Shown in pieces: positions 42,247-52,977 of a stretch of 64,000 nucleotides of DNA. The stretch is from an uncultured Eggerthella sp. GTDB taxonomy: Bacteria; Actinomycetota; Coriobacteriia; Coriobacteriales; Eggerthellaceae. Where the stretch lies: contig UQFK01000006.1 of assembly GCA_900540345.1 (NCBI GenBank), positions 1 through 64,000 on the forward strand, written 5' to 3'. Each line of letters begins with the position of its first letter. Position 1 is the first letter of the stretch. A model generated the notes under the pieces. The model worked only from the letters and a program-made list of their open reading frames with translations. It was not told where the DNA came from and made no database searches. The translations under genes were made by a program, and so were the position numbers.

Positions 42247-43689
42247 TTACTCCTCGTTCTTGAGCTGCTCGTAAGCCTCATAAACGTCTTCGATGCCGCC
42301 CTTCATACGGAAGCACTGCTCAGGGATCTCGTCGCAATTACCCTTAAGAATCTCGTCGAACGAACGAATGGTGTCCTCGAGCTTGACGTAAGAGCCATCC
42401 TGGCCAGTAAACTGCTTTGCTACGTGGAAGTTCTGACCGAGGAACTGCTGAACCTTACGAGCGCGGTTAACGATGATCTTCTGCTCTTCAGAAAGCTCGT
42501 CCATACCGAGGATCGCAATGATGTCCTGCAGGTCCTTGTACTGCTGCAAGATCTCCTGAACACCAACCGCAACACGATAGTGCTCTTCACCAACGATGTC
42601 GGGATCGAGCGCGCGAGAAGTCGACTCGAGCGGATCAACAGCAGGATAAATACCCAGCTCAGAGATCGCACGGGAAAGAACGGTCTTTGCGTCCAAGTGT
42701 GTAAACGTTGTTGCAGGAGCAGGGTCAGTAAGGTCGTCAGCAGGAACATAGACAGCCTGCACAGACGTGATGGAACCCGTCTTGGTAGACGTGATGCGCT
42801 CCTGAAGCTCGCCCATCTCGGTTGCAAGCGTAGGCTGGTAGCCTACAGCAGAAGGCATACGACCAAGAAGCGCGGATACCTCAGAACCTGCCTGGGTAAA
42901 GCGGAAGATGTTGTCGACGAACAACAGAACATCCTGGCCCTGGTCACGGAAGTACTCTGCTTCAGTAAGGCCAGCAAGACCAACGCGAAGACGTGCTCCG
43001 GGAGGCTCGTTCATCTGACCATAGACCAAGCAGGTCTTGTTGATAACGCCAGAATCGCTCATTTCGAGGAACAGGTCGGTACCCTCGCGAGTACGCTCGC
43101 CTACGCCGGTGAATACTGACGTACCACCATGCTCTTGAGCGAGGTTGTTGATAAGTTCCTGGATGATAACGGTCTTGCCAACGCCTGCGCCGCCAAACAG
43201 ACCAGTCTTACCACCCTTGATGAAGGGCTCGATCAGGTCGATCGCCTTGATGCCCGTCTCAAAGATTTCAGTCGTGGTAGTGAGCTCATCATAAGCTGGT
43301 GCCGCACGATGGATAGGCATCCATTCTTTAACATCTGGCATTGGCTTACCGTCAACCGGCTCGCCCACTACGTTCCAAATACGACCAAGGGTCTCAGGGC
43401 CAACAGGCATCATCATAGGTGCGCCAGTGTCCTGAACTTCAAGGCCGCGTGTCAAGCCGTCAGTAGACGACATTGCAACTGCACGGACCAAATCGCCTGG
43501 GAGGTGCATCTGGACCTCCAAGACCAATTTGACGTGACCGATGGGGGTGTCGGCGTCGATGTGAAGTGCGTTATAGATCGCAGGCATCTCGCTCGGAGCG
43601 AATTCAACATCAACAACAGGACCGACGACACGGACGATATGTCCGATACCACCCTTGGCTGCAGGTGCATTATTTGTTTCTTCAGCCAT
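42247..43689 (-). CDS. atpD: ATP synthase beta subunit
   Basis: 480 residues; catalytic F1 subunit. P-loop G-G-A-G-V-G-K-T-V, catalytic Glu in G-E-R-T-R-E-G, DELSEEQ loop as D-E-L-S-E-E-Q, and the signature P-A-V-D-P-L-E-S-T-S-R. Its start overlaps the atpG stop by one base. Confidence 0.98.
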   Translation of the reverse strand: MAEETNNAPAAKGGIGHIVRVVGPVVDVEFAPSEMPAIYNALHIDADTPIGHVKLVLEVQMHLPGDLVRAVAMSSTDGLTRGLEVQDTGAPMMMPVGPETLGRIWNVVGEPVDGKPMPDVKEWMPIHRAAPAYDELTTTTEIFETGIKAIDLIEPFIKGGKTGLFGGAGVGKTVIIQELINNLAQEHGGTSVFTGVGERTREGTDLFLEMSDSGVINKTCLVYGQMNEPPGARLRVGLAGLTEAEYFRDQGQDVLLFVDNIFRFTQAGSEVSALLGRMPSAVGYQPTLATEMGELQERITSTKTGSITSVQAVYVPADDLTDPAPATTFTHLDAKTVLSRAISELGIYPAVDPLESTSRALDPDIVGEEHYRVAVGVQEILQQYKDLQDIIAILGMDELSEEQKIIVNRARKVQQFLGQNFHVAKQFTGQDGSYVKLEDTIRSFDEILKGNCDEIPEQCFRMKGGIEDVYEAYEQLKNEE

Positions 43690-44606
43690 TAGTCCTCCAA
43701 AGCTTCGGCGCCACCAACGATCTCGTTGAGTTCTGTGGTGATTGCGCCTTGACGTACACGGTTATAAACACGATTGAGCGTTTCAATCATTTCATTGGCG
43801 TTATCCGTCGCATTCTTCATAGCATTACGACGAGCAGCCTGTTCGGCTGCAGCCGAGTCGATCAATACATAAAACAGATAACCTGCCATGTATTCTGGCA
43901 ACAACTGATCCAGAACCTCAGTCTCGTCAGGCTCGTATTCGAACGAGCCCTGAAGATCGGGGTTGTCTTGATCGGTTTCGGTGATAGCACCGTAGTTGAA
44001 GACAGCCCCTTCAGGCCTGAATGATGCCAGATTGATCGGCAGCAAGATCTCTTCGACCAACTGCTGTTCCGCAGCGTTCTTCGAGTGGTTGTAAAGTACG
44101 AAAACTTCATCAAGCTCGCCCGCGGTGTACTTTTCGATGCAGTAGTCGGTCAGGGTATCGGATTCCTCGACACGAGGATCAGCCGAAAGATCCCTGAAAG
44201 CCAGAACGGTATCAGCGTTGCGATATTTGAAGTAGGCGATAGCCTTCTTGCCGCACGCAGCAACCGTAACGTTCTTACCCTCTGCCTTGCATTCCTTCAT
44301 GATCTTATCAGCACGACGCAGAACGCTTGAGTTAAAGCCGCCAGCCAAGCCACGGTCGGAAGTGACCGCAATGATGAGCGTATTCTTGATCTCATCATGT
44401 GGCTTGGTGAGCACAGCATTGGTCTCACCAAGGAGCGAGAGGTTAGAGAGCAGCTCATACATCGCATTACGATAAGGAGTTGCGTGCTCTACACGCTCCA
44501 TAGAATGGCGGATCTTCGCTGCCGCGACCATCTGCATGGTACGCGTGATCTGCTTCGTCGATTCGACGGAGTTGATGCGCCTTTCGATGTCGTGAAGGTT
44601 TGCCAT
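43689..44606 (-). CDS. atpG: ATP synthase gamma subunit
   Basis: 305 residues. Rotor shaft with N-terminal helix I-E-R-R-I-N-S-V-E-S-T-K-Q-I-T-R-T-M-Q-M-V-A-A and the C-terminal helix with A-A-R-R-N-A-M-K-N-A-T-D-N-A. G-L-A-G-G-F-N in the central fold. Slightly longer than E. coli AtpG, from an acidic insert near 200-225 (T-E-T-D-Q-D-N region). Confidence 0.97.
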   Translation of the reverse strand: MANLHDIERRINSVESTKQITRTMQMVAAAKIRHSMERVEHATPYRNAMYELLSNLSLLGETNAVLTKPHDEIKNTLIIAVTSDRGLAGGFNSSVLRRADKIMKECKAEGKNVTVAACGKKAIAYFKYRNADTVLAFRDLSADPRVEESDTLTDYCIEKYTAGELDEVFVLYNHSKNAAEQQLVEEILLPINLASFRPEGAVFNYGAITETDQDNPDLQGSFEYEPDETEVLDQLLPEYMAGYLFYVLIDSAAAEQAARRNAMKNATDNANEMIETLNRVYNRVRQGAITTELNEIVGGAEALED

Positions 44607-44618
44607 GAGTGCCTTCCT

Positions 44619-46177
<1,559 letters not shown>

Positions 46178-46184
<7 letters not shown>

Positions 46185-46753
46185 TCACCTCCATCTGTCT
46201 TTTCTTTCAGCACGATGCGCGCCCTATCGAACTGCGAGCGAAGGCTCGCGTCGATGTAGTTACCCATCGTGGACATGACGATGCCACCCATGATAGAAGG
46301 ATCCTTATGCTCAACAAGCACGCAGTCCCTTCCCAGGTCGGCTTGAATCTTGTTAGTAATTACAGTTCGCAAGTTGTCATCAAGATCAACAACCGTCGTT
46401 ACATCAACAACATTGAAATCGAGCTTGGAAATGATGAGGTTCTCGTAGTCTGCATAGACTCGGCGAAGCTTTTCGACATCGCCGCGAGAAGCCATTACCA
46501 CCAGAAGCTCGACTAGGATCGGGTTGTAACCTTCGAACACATTGCGCGCGATCTCGCTACGCTGCTCAGGGCTATAGACCTCGTCGTCCAAAGAAAGACG
46601 AAGCTTAATGTTGGTGGACATGAATTCCAGGATCTGGATCAATTGGTTGCGAACCTCAACGACAGCATCTCGTCCGCCGGCTGCATAAGCACCGTCGAGA
46701 GCAGCGTTAGCATAGGCTGCAATTATTTCATTGATGACGTGACGATTAGGCAT
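46178..46753 (-). CDS. atpH: ATP synthase delta subunit
   Basis: 191 residues. The stator cap (OSCP) has an N-terminal helix bundle (Y-A-N-A-A-L) and the C-terminal I-M-G-G-I-V-M-S-T-M-G-N-Y-I-D-A-S-L-R motif. It overlaps both neighbours (8 bp with atpF, 7 bp with atpA). Confidence 0.95.
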
Positions 46754-47357
46754 TTAGACTACCTGCCTCTTTCACGTAGCGCTCGATGAGCTTGCGATGC
46801 TCTTCGTCGCTGAAATCTTCGCCGATTACACGCGTAGCAACGTCAACGGACAGATCAACCACAGAGGACTGCAGGTCGCTGATCGCCGTTTGCTTCTCAG
46901 CCTCAATAGCGACTTTTGCCTTTGCGACGATAGCGGCAGCTTCTGCTTGAGCCTTCGCTTTCATCTCGGACTCCATCGCTTCACAGGATTGACGAGCATT
47001 ATTGAGCATTTGCTGAGCTTGAGCCTTAGCGCCCTCAAGCTGTTCGCGGTATTCTGCCAGCAAACGTTCGCTTTCCTGGCGAGCCTCTTCAGACTTCTCC
47101 AGAGAATTCTTGATGGTCTCTTCACGCTTCGTGATCATGCGGTCGAACAGCGGCCAACCGAACTTAGCGAGAATGATCCACAAGATAATGAAGGCGATGA
47201 GCATAGGAATGAATTCATCCATATGAGGAAGAATCGCACTGATTCCCGCGCTCTCTTCAGCAGCGAATGCAGGCAGAGGGCAAATTGCGGACGCACCAAG
47301 CAAGGCGACAAAGCCGCTCGTGCAGTTGCGTACATATTTGCTTACAGTTGCGTTCAA
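46746..47357 (-). CDS. atpF: ATP synthase b subunit with N-terminal signal-like extension
   Basis: 203 residues. The stator helix follows the usual single membrane segment (about 50-70, I-P-M-L-I-A-F-I-I-L-W-I-I-L-A-K-F-G-W). Ahead of it lies an unusual hydrophobic segment (about 12-33, T-S-G-F-V-A-L-L-G-A-S-A-I-C-P-L-P-A-F-A-A-E) ending in A-F-A-A, which looks like a cleavable signal peptide. A long Ala/Glu/Gln-rich coiled coil covers about 75-180. The start ATG 47357 is the only one that keeps the extension; a shorter start at the second Met (about residue 45) would give a more usual length of about 159. Confidence 0.93.
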   Translation of the reverse strand: MNATVSKYVRNCTSGFVALLGASAICPLPAFAAEESAGISAILPHMDEFIPMLIAFIILWIILAKFGWPLFDRMITKREETIKNSLEKSEEARQESERLLAEYREQLEGAKAQAQQMLNNARQSCEAMESEMKAKAQAEAAAIVAKAKVAIEAEKQTAISDLQSSVVDLSVDVATRVIGEDFSDEEHRKLIERYVKEAGSLNA

Positions 47358-47409
47358 TTCGCTTGCCTCCTTCTTATCGATTGGAAATTACGTACCTTGT
47401 AGGTGACTT

Positions 47410-47628
47410 CTAACCGATGAAGAAGAGAACCAAGCCGAGCAGTGCCAAAGCCTCGGACATTGCAGCACCGATGAAGAAGTAGCCCATGAGCTGACCCTTC
47501 ATTTCTGGCTGACGAGCAGCAGAGACGCACAAACCGTAGGTAGCGATGCCGATACCGATACCAGGACCGATAGCTGCGAGGCCATAGCCTACGACCTTGA
47601 GTGCTGCGAGAACAATAGTGAGTTCCAC
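47410..47628 (-). CDS. atpE: ATP synthase c subunit
   Basis: 72 residues; c-ring subunit with two helices. Glycine-rich helix 1 G-P-G-I-G-I-G-I-A-T-Y-G, polar loop R-Q-P-E, and the ion-binding Glu in M-S-E-A-L-A-L-L. The Gln and Glu-Ser pair that marks sodium-type rings is absent, so proton coupling is likely. GTG 47628 has an ideal AAGGAGG at 5 bp; a longer frame from 47670 is rejected. Confidence 0.95.
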   Translation of the reverse strand: MELTIVLAALKVVGYGLAAIGPGIGIGIATYGLCVSAARQPEMKGQLMGYFFIGAAMSEALALLGLVLFFIG

Positions 47629-47802
47629 AATTACCTCCTTTGTTGAATGAAGACCTATTTCTTCATTCACGTCTAATACTTCCAGCTGTTCTTTCTTTTC
47701 GTACCAGCTGAATACCTTGATGAGTTCGCCTGTTCCTAGAAGCGCGCTTCAAACATCATTCAACAGGCAGGGCAAATCCCCCGAAGCACGCCTGTCCGTT
47801 TC

Positions 47803-48591
47803 CTAGTGAGGATGGATGGCCATACCGATATAGGACGAGGACAAGATAGTGAATACATATGCCTGCAAGAACGCGACCAGCGTCTCGAGGGCATACATGA
47901 AGAAGAGTAGGAAGAACCATGCGATAGCAGGAATGCCGACAACAAAATCCATGCTGAAGACCGCAGTCTGCAAGAAGATGGTGGTAGCAAGAGAGAATAC
48001 CGCCAAGATCATATGACCTGCCAGCATATTGCCATAAAGACGGACGGCCAACGTAAGGACACGAATGACCATCGAAACGAACTCGAGGAACCAGATGACC
48101 GGGATCATCGGACCGGGAACACCGTGCGGTGCGAAGCTCTTCATGTATTTGAAGAACCCGAGCTGCTTGAATCCATAGAAGTTAAAGTAAATGAACGAAA
48201 CGAGTGCGAGCGCCCACGTGATCGAGATAGTGCCCGTTGCTGCCTTCGCACCCGGTATCAAGCCGATAACATTAGCGAACAGGATGAAGAAGAACAACGT
48301 GCACAGGAAAGGAATGTGCTTCTTGTAACCTTCGCCGATAACATCTGCGCCAACACTGTTGGAGATGAAGTCATAGCCATATTCGAGGATGGCGGTGAAC
48401 TTCTTATGAGGAATGAACTCCAGCTTGCGAGCGCCGATGAGCACTACCAGCAGGACCACTGCAAGAGCGATGAACATATACAGCGTGTACTGCGAGATGT
48501 TCCATCCGCCAATGGAAAAGAGCGTCGCCGATTCGAAGTTGGCATATAAGCCTTGCGCCTCCTCGACGAATTTCGCCAATGCTTCACCCAT
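47803..48591 (-). CDS. atpB: ATP synthase a subunit
   Basis: 262-residue membrane stator with the essential Arg in L-A-V-R-L-Y-G-N-M-L-A-G-H and about six helices. The 174-bp gap to atpE is long for this operon and holds only weak dyads (ACAGGC/GCCTGT). ATG 48591 follows AGGTAAGG. The proton half-channels lie between this subunit and the c-ring. Confidence 0.95.
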   Translation of the reverse strand: MGEALAKFVEEAQGLYANFESATLFSIGGWNISQYTLYMFIALAVVLLVVLIGARKLEFIPHKKFTAILEYGYDFISNSVGADVIGEGYKKHIPFLCTLFFFILFANVIGLIPGAKAATGTISITWALALVSFIYFNFYGFKQLGFFKYMKSFAPHGVPGPMIPVIWFLEFVSMVIRVLTLAVRLYGNMLAGHMILAVFSLATTIFLQTAVFSMDFVVGIPAIAWFFLLFFMYALETLVAFLQAYVFTILSSSYIGMAIHPH

Positions 48592-48614
48592 TGAGATTCC
48601 TTACCTTTCCGTAC

Positions 48615-48914
48615 TTATTTCTTCACGCGCTTTTTCTGAAGCACGTTTTTATAAACCACATAAAGAGAAGTTACGGCCACGAGCGTGATGATCTCTGCGA
48701 CAGCGAATGGAACGACCGATCCGCGCGCTATAACCGCACACACGATGAGTGCGATGGCTACGACCACTAATGAAACGAAAAACCCTGCTAGACCATAAAG
48801 ACCTGCATTGAGTGGAGACATCGACGTCGACCTGCGTGAAAGCCTTAGAGCAACGAATAAAGGAATGAAACCGACAACGCCGGCTACGATTCCCAACACG
48901 ATTGCAGCGATCAT
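48615..48914 (-). CDS. AtpI-like small membrane protein, first gene of atp operon
   Basis: 99 residues with about three to four hydrophobic helices (I-A-A-I-V-L-G-I-V-A-G-V-V-G-F-I; L-A-G-F-F-V-S-L-V-V-V-A-I-A-L; V-A-E-I-I-T-L-V-A-V-T) and a basic tail K-R-V-K-K. Position, size and topology fit the ATP synthase protein I slot, but sequence identity is not recognised. ATG 48914 is chosen; TTG 48929 is five codons upstream. A dyad TGTAG-AAA-CTACA (48934-48946) lies just upstream. Confidence 0.75.
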   Translation of the reverse strand: MIAAIVLGIVAGVVGFIPLFVALRLSRRSTSMSPLNAGLYGLAGFFVSLVVVAIALIVCAVIARGSVVPFAVAEIITLVAVTSLYVVYKNVLQKKRVKK

Positions 48915-49050
48915 TCGACCAACTCTCAATATCTGTAGAAACTACACACTTCTTGACCCCCTGAAGCATAAACCAACCGTTCAAAGGTCGTTCATTAGTT
49001 CCGATAAGATGCTCGAATCAAGGGTAAGTGGTGAAATGAATGTGTTCAGG

Positions 49051-49527
49051 CTAATCTTGGTCGAATACGCGCAGTCTAATGCCTGATTCTTCAAGAAGCT
49101 CCATAGCAAGTTCATCAGGATAGGGGTTCTTATAGACGATCTCCTCAATGCCTGCATTAATGAGCATCTTGGCACACACAACACATGGCTGCGTGGTCAC
49201 ATATATAGTAGAGCCCTCGATATTGATACCGTAACGAGAAGCCTGGAGCAATGCGTTTTGTTCGCCGTGAAGGCCGCGACAGATCTCGTGGCGCTGACCA
49301 GAAGGCACGCCAAGCTGTTCACGCAAGCAACCCGTCTCAGCGCAGTGTCGAAGACCAGTCGGCACACCGTTATAGCCTGTCGCTAAGATACGGCGATCTT
49401 TCACGATGACCGCTCCGACCGCACGTCGCAAGCAGGTTGTTCGCGTTGCAACCTCTTCTGCAAGCTTCATGAAATATTCGTCCCATGAAGGACGCGTATC
49501 GACGAATGATCCGGTGTTCTCTTCCAT
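49051..49527 (-). CDS. dCMP deaminase family protein (ComEB-like)
   Basis: 158-residue zinc deaminase. The Zn/catalytic motif reads L-H-G-E-Q-N-A-L (Gly where many have Ala), followed by P-C-V-V-C-A-K. N-terminal W-D-E-Y-F-M-K-L and T-G-Y-N-G-V-P-T-G-L are typical of dCMP deaminases/ComEB. It supplies dUMP for thymidylate. AAGGAG precedes ATG 49527. It follows upp on the same strand. Confidence 0.9.
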   Translation of the reverse strand: MEENTGSFVDTRPSWDEYFMKLAEEVATRTTCLRRAVGAVIVKDRRILATGYNGVPTGLRHCAETGCLREQLGVPSGQRHEICRGLHGEQNALLQASRYGINIEGSTIYVTTQPCVVCAKMLINAGIEEIVYKNPYPDELAMELLEESGIRLRVFDQD

Positions 49528-49596
49528 AGGATGCTCCTTTATCGGTACCGCTCGTTCAAGTATACGCGAGCAGGCAAGCAGTTGTATTCGTGCCTA

Positions 49597-50259
49597 TCAT
49601 TGGATCGTCTTGAAAATGCGATCGCCCGCATCGCCTAATCCAGGGACGATATAGGCTGCTTCGTTGAGCCCCTTATCTAATGCTGCGGCAAAGATACGCA
49701 CACAAGGATCGGCTGCGAGCACGCGCTCGACTCCTTCGGGTGCTGCAACAATGACTACACACGTGATGTCCTTCACACCGCGATCGCGAAGTGCCTTGAT
49801 AGCGGCAACCATCGAACCACCGGTAGCCAACATAGGATCCACCAAGATCACCGGACGCTCAGCGATATAGACGGGCATGTTCGCATAGTACTCGACTGGC
49901 TCATGCGTCTCTTCATTACGATTCATGCCCAGATGAGCAATAGGCGCGGTAGGGATCATATCCATGAACGCATCCTGCATCGCAAGACCTGCCCGCAAGA
50001 TCGGAACGATGACTGGCTCTTGTCCTTCGATAGTCTCACACATAGTCGTAGTGATAGGTGTCTCAATTTGAATCGGACGTGTAGAAAGAGCACGCGTTGC
50101 CTCGTATGCCTCCAACATCGCAATCTCGCGCAATGCTTCGCGAAAGATATTGCTAGACGTATGCTTATCACGCAGCACAGCAAGTTTATGCTTCACGAGC
50201 GGGTGGTCAATCACCACCAGACGATCCTCATATTGCGCAGCTTTTTGCTGTGATCCCAT
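49597..50259 (-). CDS. upp: Uracil phosphoribosyltransferase
   Basis: 220 residues; salvages uracil with PRPP to UMP. The PRPP loop reads D-P-M-L-A-T-G-G-S, with the uracil-binding tail Y-I-V-P-G-L-G-D-A-G-D-R-x-F, and V-P-I-L-R-A-G-L. AAGGGG lies 5 bp before ATG 50259. It sits between glyA and comEB, a gene order often seen near atp operons in Gram-positive bacteria. Confidence 0.97.
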   Translation of the reverse strand: MGSQQKAAQYEDRLVVIDHPLVKHKLAVLRDKHTSSNIFREALREIAMLEAYEATRALSTRPIQIETPITTTMCETIEGQEPVIVPILRAGLAMQDAFMDMIPTAPIAHLGMNRNEETHEPVEYYANMPVYIAERPVILVDPMLATGGSMVAAIKALRDRGVKDITCVVIVAAPEGVERVLAADPCVRIFAAALDKGLNEAAYIVPGLGDAGDRIFKTIQ

Positions 50260-50292
50260 ACTGACCCCTTCTCGACCCGTGATCGATCGCGC

Positions 50293-51543
50293 CTACAAGT
50301 TCGGATAGAGCGGGTGGAGCGCGATCATCTCTTCGATCTTCGTAGAGATTTCAGCAAGCTTTGCTCCATCTTCAGCATTGAAGAGCGTCTCTGCGATCAG
50401 CTGACCGATGATATAGAACTCCTCTGCATCAAAGCCACGCGTGGTACCTGCCGCCGATCCAACACGAATGCCACTTGTAACGAATGGTGAGCGTGTTTCA
50501 TTCGGAATGGTGTTCTTGTTCACGGTAAGGCCGACGCGCTCAAGCACTTTCTCTGCATCCTTGCCCGTTATGTCGGCAGGATTAAGATCGACCAAGCACA
50601 GATGGTTGTCGGTGCCACCTGAAACAAGACGCAAGCCCCCATCAGCCATACCCTTGCCGAGCGCAGCAGCATTCTTCACAACATTGTCAATATAGGTTGC
50701 ATATTCTGGCTGAAGCGCTTCTTGGAAAGCGACTGCTTTACCAGCGATGACATGCATAAGCGGACCGCCCTGCGAACCGGGAAACACTGCTTTATCGATC
50801 TTTGTCGCAAGTTCCTCGTTATTCGTAAGGATGAAACCACCACGTGGCCCACGAAGCGTTTTATGGCTGGTCGAGGTAACGATATCAGCATAAGGAACAG
50901 GGCTTGGATGAGCGCCTGTTGCCACAAGTCCAGCGATGTGAGCCATGTCGATCATAAGATAAGCGCCTACCTCATGTGCGATCTGCGCCATGCGCTCGAA
51001 ATCGATGATGCGCGGATAAGCAGAGGCTCCTCCTACGATCAGCTTTGGCTTGTATTCCTTTGCCAAACGCTCCATCTCGTCGTAATCGATACGTTCGGTC
51101 TCAGGGTGGACGCCATAAGCTACAAACTTGTAATCCTTGCCCGAGAAGTTCACGGGTGAACCGTGAGTCAGATGACCACCATGATCGAGCGAGAGACCGA
51201 GAATGGTATCTCCCAGGTCAACGGTTGCGGCATATGCAGCCAAGTTAGCATTCGCACCACTATGGAGCTGAACATTCGCAAAGCCACATTTGAAAAGCTC
51301 TTTAGCGCGATCTCGCGCAAGATCCTCGACGATGTCGACCTTCTCGCAACCACCGTAGTAACGTTTGCCAGGATAGCCTTCTGCATACTTGTTCGTGAGC
51401 ACGCTTCCCACTGCCTCCATGACCGCAGGTGAAGTGAAATTCTCCGATGCGATCAGCTCTACGCACGAACGCTCGCGCTGAAGCTCCTGTTCTATCGCAT
51501 TCGCAACTTGTGGATCTTGTGCGGCAAGGATGGAATCTGCCAT
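50293..51543 (-). CDS. glyA: Serine hydroxymethyltransferase
   Basis: 416-residue PLP enzyme interconverting serine and glycine with tetrahydrofolate. PLP-Lys lies in T-S-T-S-H-K-T-L-R-G-P-R-G-G; S-G-A-N-A-N near the start; D-M-A-H-I-A-G-L binds the cofactor; the C-terminal L-V-S-G-G-T-D-N-H-L motif is present. ATG 51543 has GGAG and AAGG upstream; the longer frame to 51573 is rejected. With serA and sstT in this window it forms the serine/one-carbon supply. Confidence 0.97.
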   Translation of the reverse strand: MADSILAAQDPQVANAIEQELQRERSCVELIASENFTSPAVMEAVGSVLTNKYAEGYPGKRYYGGCEKVDIVEDLARDRAKELFKCGFANVQLHSGANANLAAYAATVDLGDTILGLSLDHGGHLTHGSPVNFSGKDYKFVAYGVHPETERIDYDEMERLAKEYKPKLIVGGASAYPRIIDFERMAQIAHEVGAYLMIDMAHIAGLVATGAHPSPVPYADIVTSTSHKTLRGPRGGFILTNNEELATKIDKAVFPGSQGGPLMHVIAGKAVAFQEALQPEYATYIDNVVKNAAALGKGMADGGLRLVSGGTDNHLCLVDLNPADITGKDAEKVLERVGLTVNKNTIPNETRSPFVTSGIRVGSAAGTTRGFDAEEFYIIGQLIAETLFNAEDGAKLAEISTKIEEMIALHPLYPNL

Positions 51544-51596
51544 GCCTTTTCTCCTTTCATGACCGAAGCACAAGGCTTCGGATAATGTTCATAAGA

Positions 51597-52328
51597 CTAT
51601 TCCTCTGAGCCTTGTTGGTCACCGGTATCTTCGTTCGCTGACACCGGTAGCTTCACGCCCATATCGGCAAGCTGCGCAAAGGGAAGCTCGTAATAGCCTG
51701 ACAGGTTGTCCGCCGAACCGAGCAGCGCGTCTCGATAGACGCTATTATCGACGCTACCGACCACGCTCCATTCATCGTCGATCTTCTGTACTTGCACGAT
51801 ACATTCAGTGAGCACTGGCTCCGTATTCTCGAACATGCTTTGAAGCAACAACCTGCCGTATTCGCAAGGATCCTCAGTCTGGCCTGCTTCGATAGCCTGC
51901 TTGTTCTCTGCTAGCCACTCGATGTAATCATTCGACCATTGTTTGATGATAGGCTCAAGCTGACGGCACGTGATCTTGGCATTGATGTCTGCAGCATCTT
52001 CGTTGATGTTCATCTCGAGATCGCCCAAGCTGTAGGTGAATCCGTCAAGCCACCAATCATAGAATTCTTCTTGTGAGATACCGATCTGCTCAAGTTGATC
52101 GGCACCTGATATTTGAGGCAAATATTCGAGCGACTCAGGATCATGCTTTTCGATAGCAGCCATTTCAGCGATCGCTGCATTCGCGGCCAATTGGCCAGCA
52201 GGCGGCTTGCATCCTGACAGACAGCATGACATGCATGCAAGCAAAATGATCGCGAGAAACGCACCTGCGATCCATCCACGTGAACGCTGCTTTCCTGCAA
52301 CGGCATTTGAAGCGATGAGTTGTTTCAT
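51597..52328 (-). CDS. Hypothetical lipoprotein
   Basis: 243 residues. The signal sequence has a basic N-region, a hydrophobic core and lipobox L-S-G-C, so it is likely processed by Lgt (encoded at 58239-59096) and anchored outside. The mature part is acidic, rich in Glu/Asp, with a helical N-half and an E-W-S-V-V-G-S-V strand near the C-terminus. The style resembles DUF5105/DUF4878-type lipoproteins, but no family is certain. It lies between rpiB and glyA, 53 bp before glyA. Confidence 0.8.
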   Translation of the reverse strand: MKQLIASNAVAGKQRSRGWIAGAFLAIILLACMSCCLSGCKPPAGQLAANAAIAEMAAIEKHDPESLEYLPQISGADQLEQIGISQEEFYDWWLDGFTYSLGDLEMNINEDAADINAKITCRQLEPIIKQWSNDYIEWLAENKQAIEAGQTEDPCEYGRLLLQSMFENTEPVLTECIVQVQKIDDEWSVVGSVDNSVYRDALLGSADNLSGYYELPFAQLADMGVKLPVSANEDTGDQQGSEE

Positions 52329-52375
52329 ATGATCCTATGATCTCCTCTCGTGATGCGTTTCGGGTCTAGTTGGCA

Positions 52376-52813
52376 TTATTCATCGAGCGACATGATCTTC
52401 GCTACGCGCTGGGCATGACGTCCGCCTTCGAAGTCTGTGGAAAGAAACCTGCGCAAGATCTCTTCATTCATCTCGAGACTAACAAAACGTCCTGAAAGCG
52501 TGATGATGTTCGCATCGTTGTGCTCACGGCAGAGCTGAGCAAATTCAGGAGTGACGATGTTCGCTGCACGAATTCCAGGAACCTTATCGGCTGCCATGGC
52601 CATGCCAATCCCGGTGCCGCATACGAGCACCCCGTATTCAGCAACTCCGTCTGCGACATCGCGCGCGACTAAGAGCGCATAATCAGGATAATCAACGCGC
52701 TCATCCGTTTCAGGACCACGATCGATCACATCATAGCCGCACGTGACGAGAAAGTCTGCAAGCTGGCTCTTCTGTTCGAATCCTGCATGGTCAGAGCCGA
52801 TCGAAATGATCAT
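52376..52813 (-). CDS. rpiB: Ribose-5-phosphate isomerase B
   Basis: 145 residues of the RpiB/LacAB family, interconverting ribulose and ribose 5-phosphates. S-I-G-S-D-H-A-G-F opens the fold; D-Y-P-D-Y; catalytic Cys in L-V-C-G-T-G-I-G-M; H-N-D-A-N near the phosphate site. ATG 52813 follows GAGGGG; the longer start at 52834 is unlikely. A TATAAT box (minus, plus 52908-52913) lies about 95 bp upstream, without a good -35. Confidence 0.95.
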   Translation of the reverse strand: MIISIGSDHAGFEQKSQLADFLVTCGYDVIDRGPETDERVDYPDYALLVARDVADGVAEYGVLVCGTGIGMAMAADKVPGIRAANIVTPEFAQLCREHNDANIITLSGRFVSLEMNEEILRRFLSTDFEGGRHAQRVAKIMSLDE

Positions 52814-52977
52814 GATCCCCTCTTTCTCTTGCACTCGGTATGTGAGCGCTTCGTTGATCGAAGCTTAGATGCAAGCGTGCACTCAAGTTCGATCCTTGTT
52901 GTTCATCATTATACGTAAGCCCTTGTTAACTTCGCGCGACAAACGCGATCATTCTAGCCTACGCGCAGATCCTCTCG

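Noticed and set aside
49051..49527. HGE instead of HAE in the dCMP deaminase as a defect
   Set aside because: His and Glu, the catalytic residues, are intact; the middle residue is not catalytic and Gly is tolerated.
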